Shown one piece after another: positions 37,301 through 43,645 of a stretch of DNA of 64,000 nucleotides. The notes beneath the pieces are model-generated. The model searched no databases, was not told the origin of the DNA, and worked only from the letters and a program-made list of their open reading frames with translations. Made by a program: the position numbers and the translations under genes. The stretch is taken from contig NC_072801.1 in the NCBI RefSeq assembly GCF_028583425.1, positions 61,147,766 through 61,211,765 on the forward strand. The letters run 5' to 3'. How positions within the stretch are numbered: position 1 is the first letter of the stretch; every line of letters starts with the position of its first letter. Origin of the DNA: Eublepharis macularius. Lineage: Eukaryota > Chordata > Lepidosauria > Squamata > Eublepharidae.

Positions 37301-40300
37301 AAAGGGGGCGCTGACGGAGGTACTGGGGGCTGTTGCTGGTCCTCCCACTCCATGATCGCCTTCATTAGAACGGACGTGGGCTTCCCGTCAAATAGCTCCA
37401 TGTTCGCTCCAATGTTTTTGAGGCGCATCCATAGTTCCCAACGGAGGGAGTCCCTGGACTGGGGCGTGCTGCCGCGGTCCCGGTAGCCCTCGTGGTCGCC
37501 CTGCGATGCTCCCCAAGCGTTAGACTGATCTGGAGGCGGGTAGACCTGATGATTGTACGGGTGTGATGCTCGCGAGTGAGAAGGGGCTAGGGGCGCCTCC
37601 TGTAATCGGGGCTCGTGGGGTCCCTGCTGGGAGGAGGAACTGTAACTCGGGGTGGGCGCAAAGGAAACTCCCGGGCGGTAGTCCCTTGGTCCTCTTCCCC
37701 GGTTAAAGCTGCTGCTCCTTCCCCTCAGGATCCCTCCCCTTGCCTCCGGGTACGGGCTGCGTCCCTGCGGTCGGTATTGAGAGTGGGGGCCATGATTGGC
37801 ATAGGTGACTGCACTTATCGGCTCGCTCTCCTTTCTACGAGAGGCCGGGGACTTCACATGGCGGATGGCGCCGGTCTCTCGCAACAGGCCAGCAATGCTC
37901 CTGATGCGGGATTCCAGCTCTCCCCATGTAATGCTCCCGGGCTCTACTCCTGCTAGGGCCAGGCGAGTGGTGCTGTTGAGTCCATCTATGACTGCCCTCC
38001 TAAACTCTAAGTCGTCGAAGTCCGGCATGTCGCTCAAGTCTAAATCTACCTCGTCTGCTAGTTCGGCTAGGAGCTGTTTCCTGGCTAAATATGCCTCTGG
38101 GTCCTCTCCGGGTTTTTGAGATTCTGCTATGTATAAGGCCTTCAAGCTCTTGGTAGGCCAGAGGAAGGCGCACAACTCCTTCATGGCACCATACTGACTG
38201 CGAGTGGCTAATCTCCGGTTAGAAATATATGCGTTGAGGGAGGTGACTATTTCGGGGCTGGCACAGTGGCGGGCCAGCTGAGCTACATCGGAGCCACTGG
38301 CAGAGGGCTGGGACATGGTCACGTGTGCGAACCACTGTATAGCTGAGTCTCGGTTCAGGGGTCCCATGTGGTCCGCTATGGCTTGGAGCTCATCGGGCCT
38401 CCAATTGCGGGTCTCCTTAACTATTCGGTCTGTCTTCCTGCCATCATCGTCTGTGGTGACAATTTCTTTGGTAGCTATCGGATGGAGGGGCTGTGGAGCT
38501 TCCTCGGGCTGGGGCGAAGGAGGTGACCAACTGTCGGTACTACCTTCGGGGAGGGCCAAGAGGGCTGCGGGATGCACGGCGGAAATTACGGCCTGCTGCA
38601 TCCCCAGGTGCTGCTTTAGGGCCTCTAGCTCCCTCTTACAAGCGGAGTGGTCTGCTGCGGCTATCTTTGCGACTTTCTGCTCTGCCATGAACTGGGCAGC
38701 ATGGGTTAATTTTGCAATCTTCTCCTGTCCTTCAATTACTGCGTGCTCAGCCATATCGGCACGAGCGGTGGCCACTTCAGCCTTGTGCTGGGCGTCTTGG
38801 AGGGCAGCGGCTAGACCCTGCTTCTCCAGCATGAAGTTAACGCGTTCTGAACGCCACTCGGCTGCTTTCGCCTCATGTTCCTTCTTTTCTTTCCTTAACT
38901 GCTCTATCTCCTGTTCCTGCTCTTCTTGAGCTGCCTGTAGCTTATTAATTAGGGACACGCTGTCCTGTAGGGCGGTGAAAAGTGCCCAAGCTCCGTATCT
39001 ATCTTTCTTACTGGACCTAGGTTTCTCCTTCTCACAGAAATCCTGGAAGGCACTTCTGACTATCTGGAGCGGGTCGGGTCCCTTGAAGGAACCGGCTTCC
39101 CAAGGGCAATCTCCCTTCTTCACTAGCCACTTTTCCAGGCGGGGCACGGTGGGGGCTGCCCGGTACATTTTACTTTTTAGTTTAAGGCTGATCTCGGGGG
39201 AGGTTAAAGAGTGGATCAGCGACACCAGGGGTGGGGTGATTAAAGCTGCTCAAGGGTTTTAACAACTTCTTCCTCTCTATGTCCCTTTTGGGAGGTTTAT
39301 CCTTCCCTCAAGTCCTCAAGGGTTTTTACCAGGGGGTTTAAGGTTCTACTTTTAGGTTCACAAGGGGATTTTTAAGGGTTCTACACTTGGCTCTTCTCCA
39401 CCGGGGGAGAAGGAAAATTCCTATTCCCGTTTCAAGCTTGCCTACAAGCCACGGGACCAGGAAAAGTTTACTGGCTCAGAAGGTGCTCTCAAGCTCTCTA
39501 AGCCCAAGAACCAAAAACGCTCAGTGCTTCCAAGCCTCTGCCTAGAAGCCAAAGCTCAGGGGTCTCCCAAGCCTATGTGCTCAGAAAACCAAAAAGGGTT
39601 CCCAAGCCTCTGCTCAGGAACTGCAACTAAGGGGGTCTCCCAAGCCTATGCTCAGGCAACCAGAAAGTGTTCCCAAGCCTCTGCTCAGGAACTGCAATTA
39701 AGGGGTCTCCCAAGCCTATGCTCAGGCAACCAGAAATGCTCCCAAGCCTCTGCTCAGAAGCTGCAAGTGCTCTCAAGCTCTCTGCCCAAGAACTAAACTC
39801 AAAAAGTCCCCAGGCCTCGTGCTCAGAGACAAACGGTTAAACTGTCTCCAAGCCTCGACCAAAAGACTAAATGCGCTCAAGGACTGCCTCTGCAAGTCCC
39901 CAAGCAAAAGTGCTCAGGAGTAAAACCACGGTACTCCCAAGCGGAAAAAGCGCTCAAGAGTTCTACCAACTCTCAAGCGAAAGTGTGCCCAAGAGTCCCA
40001 CTGACTCCCAAGCGAGGTGTGCTCACGAGTCTAACTTAAAACTCGCAAGCGGAAAGGCGCCCAAGAGTCTTCCTTAAAACTCTTAAGCACGGTGCGGCCG
40101 GCTGCCGCGGGGCTTCAGGAACCTGGCTTCAGATTCCCAAAGCTAAACTGACTGAACAACCAAACGGACTAACAATCCCTTCACGTTTCCTTCGGAGCGG
40201 GGATTGAAGCCTAAGTGCTGGCAGGAACGGGGGTTTGGACGGACTTAGGAGAGACGGGGGAGGGCGGAAGAGAATTTTATATGTGCTGCTTCAGGAAGTA

Positions 40301-43300
40301 TATATGCGTATATATCTAGAGCCTACTTCTGGGATCCCACCCACATAGACGCGTTTAGGCGGCCCGGAAGGTGGCCAGGAACTTCACCAGTTCAGAGGTC
40401 CTCACCCACAGTACACCGGTTATAACGGCTGGAGGGCCTCGCGGTGCACCACAAAAGGCAAGTAGTCCAAAGCTGGCTGAAGGAGGAAATGGGGGAAAAG
40501 CCAACCCACAAGATAGAAATGCTCGCTAGAGCCACACACACTCACACTTTTAATTCCCTGAGCTAAATTGCGCTCTTTACACAGAGGTCTGGAAAATTTT
40601 CCTCTAAGTCAGTTCGCTGAAGACACGCGTGTCGACTCACGTGCATTCACACGAACTGGGTTATGCCCGCATATTCTCCACCAGTAAACTGTTACCAGAA
40701 CTGCTCTTTATTATAATGGGGAATTAGCTGTAGCAGTCTGTAACTATTAATATTAAGCGAGGATCATAACCTATGTTTACGGAGGTCCCGATCCCAGACA
40801 CTCTAGTGAAAAAGAGGCAGACAAGGAGTAAGGTCCAAACACGTGTATTTGGTGTGGCGTAAGCCTAACTTGCACAATCATACGAGGAACACACAAGATC
40901 TAAGAAATACAGAGTAGGAAATACAGAGACGTTCGCATTAGCGGGTTCCCAACGATGATAAGGGAAATACTCACAATCCTGGAGCGAAGCAGAGACACAG
41001 CAGCGAGGGTGGTGGTCCAATGCCAGCACTGGAACCACAGACGGACAGCAAGGAAGTCTGGATAGGGAATGGCCGAGGCACCGAGTGGTCTGGGAGACCA
41101 GTTTAAATACCCCAAAACGTACCCTGGGGCAGGTGCTGTACTTGGTGGTTCTCACAGATTAAAACAAAGGGTCTAATGGGTCACTGAATGGCTTGGATGG
41201 GCCACTTTGGTAATCAGATCGTGATAAGTGACACCTCAGGAAGAAGGGACAAAAGAGGGAGGGGGAAATCCAAGTGGGCTGAAAGGATGTTCCAGCGGAC
41301 AGGGCTTGTCCTGATGTCATCAGCTTCTGGAATGCGGAGGTTTCTTTGAGATGCATTCTCTAAGTGCTTGGGATGGTCAGCACTTAGTTCCTTCTCCGGG
41401 GCGGCTCCTAAGATATGCAGAGCGGGGCGAGGTACTCTCGCTGCGGACGTGGTGTGCCCACTTCGCCGGAATGGCTTCCCAAAGCAGTCTTCTTCCCAGG
41501 GTCTTCTGGCTGCCTGAGAACATGGATGCCGGCTGGGCATAGCTGGGGCTGGATAGCAGGCTGCCCGGTAGCGAGGGCAAGCTCGGCGACCTACCCGCGG
41601 GAGGCTCCAGGCGGGAACTGACCAGGGAGCGCCTAGCCAGGCTCGCTGGAGGTTTCCCCGGCAGGCGCCCGGCTGCTAGCAGCGGCTTGGGCCCATGTGA
41701 GGCAGGCTTCCATGGAGGCAGGGGGAGCAACACTTTAAAACACAGTCCAAAGCAGGGAACAGGCACGGTCCGAGGCAGATGGCAATGTAGGCACGGGGCA
41801 CATTTGTAACAGAGTCCAAACACACACTGGGAATTCCAGATATAGGTCAGGGCAGAGTGGCCCAGGGAAAGAGTCCTTTGTGCAGTTATCCAAACATGGA
41901 GTCAGTAAACTACACAGTCTATAGCAGCAGCAAGGGTAATTGACTCGCAGGCAGGAAACTGACACGTGTATTAGAACACACACGTGCAAAGCAGTCTTTG
42001 GTGTAGCAGTGAAACAGCAACGCAGGAAACTTTAGCACAGTTCATAGCAGGCTTCAAAGCAGGGGAGGGGGGCCTACTTGGCAACATCATCTGGGCTTCC
42101 CGCCACAGCAGCGCCCTCTGGAGGCACACCAGGGTAGGAAGTCTGTTGTCTTGAATATGCTTAGCCTTTTATATAGTAGGATAAAGAAATAATAAATACA
42201 GAATTCACTGTCAAAAAATGTGGCAGTGGCCACTATCCTTTAAAAACAGATGAGCGCAATTCAAATCTATCAATGTCTACACTTTACAAGGGCTAAATAG
42301 AACCTGCAATTATTTTATTTATTTATCTATTTTATTTATGTCATTTATAGTCTGCCTTTCTCACTGAGACTCAAGGAAGTATTCTGTCAAATGCCCCCGA
42401 GGCTCTGTCTGTGAGATTCTTAGATGTGTCTGGATGGAAACTGGATGGAAACTTGATGGAGGGAGCCTTGGCCTGATCCAGTGGCATTCTCCTTATGTTC
42501 CCATCCCTGTGGCTTAGCTCTAGCTGGGCAAGGATAAGAAATGCTGGAGTGGGAAGAACTCCACAACCATTGCTTATGTTATATGTGTTAATTTTTGATG
42601 GAGCCAAGCAGTCTGTACTGTCATTAGTCCAGCATGCCACTTGTTTCTGCAGTACAGTTCAGAAAATCGAGCTGGTAATAAACCCATTTCTGCTTGCAAG
42701 ATGGGGCTCAACTGGATTTGACACCAGATAACAACCTTCCTTCTACTTGCAGATCCTGATCTTCCAAGGCCCATTATCTCCCTGAGTCCTAGCGCTGTGG
42801 CAGTCCTGGGAAGCAATATCACCATCCAGTGCTGGACAGAGGGTCTCAACAACACATTCTATCTCCGAAAGGCTGGAAAGCAGAGCGTCTCACAATCAGG
42901 AGACCCTGATGGGGGCACAGCCATATTCCGAATCAGTAACGTGAGCCTGGATCATGCAGGGAGCTACAGATGCAGCTACCGACCACCAAAGCTTTTCAAG
43001 TCCTCAAAGACCGGCAGGAGTGTGGAGCTCTTGGTGTTAGGTGAGGGGTCAAAGGAAGCATCCCTTAGTCTTACAGACTTGGGAATCAGCTCAGTCTTAC
43101 TGTTGCCTGAAATATGGGGAGCATTTTCATGTACCTGAGAGTAGCCACAATAGTCAGAAAGGGGAAGAGAAAAGACATTCTAGCCTGTAAGAATCTTTCC
43201 CGTGTCATGGACTGTGCTTTCTGGGCTGAGACCAATGAGCTTTATGGGGCCCCTTTCCCAAAGTGGGGTGATGCTGGAAGAGCCAAACACTTTTTCATCT

Positions 43301-43573
43301 CGTAATTTTGTGTAACCTTCAAACTGCTAAAGTTTTCTTTTCAGGTGGATATTTTGCCTGGAGGTCATGACATGGTCTGAGCTGCCTAGGAACCCACGTT
43401 TAGGGCTTGAACAGATTCTGTGTCCTTCTCCTGGCAATCCTATCCACACATCTTCATGCATTTCAGTCTTGTTTTACAGGACTTTGGTGTGAGAGTTCTG
43501 TTAAGAGGCTGTATAGTTAACCTGGATTAGAGGAGGAAGTCCTTGTTTAATATAATTTTGACTGAGAAAACAC

Positions 43574-43645
<72 letters not shown>

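Larger units (their letters stand above)
26656..42086 (-). mobile_element. Endogenous retrovirus, apparently whole
   Basis: The provirus lies antisense in intron 5 of gene B. It has two 1397-bp LTRs (TG..CA, inner ends TGTTGCC/GGTAACA) and is flanked by TCAT on both sides (26652-26655 and 42087-42090). In its own direction the order is 5' LTR, long leader, gag, pol, env, 3' region, polypurine tract, 3' LTR. All three main frames are long and open. The LTRs differ at about two of 1397 positions, so at an assumed neutral rate near 1e-9 per site per year it is well under a few million years old. Pol order and the in-frame gag/pol layout are gammaretrovirus-like, while Gag is not. Lineage unresolved. 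Confidence 0.92.

Noticed and set aside
36710-37486. 258-codon plus-strand frame
   Set aside because: It is antisense to the gag/pol junction of the provirus, has no motif or splice context, and follows from the GC-rich coding on the other strand.
40666-40683. Assignment of the proviral primer tRNA
   Set aside because: The TGG is at a plausible distance, but the following bases match no tRNA 3' end that I can recall with certainty.
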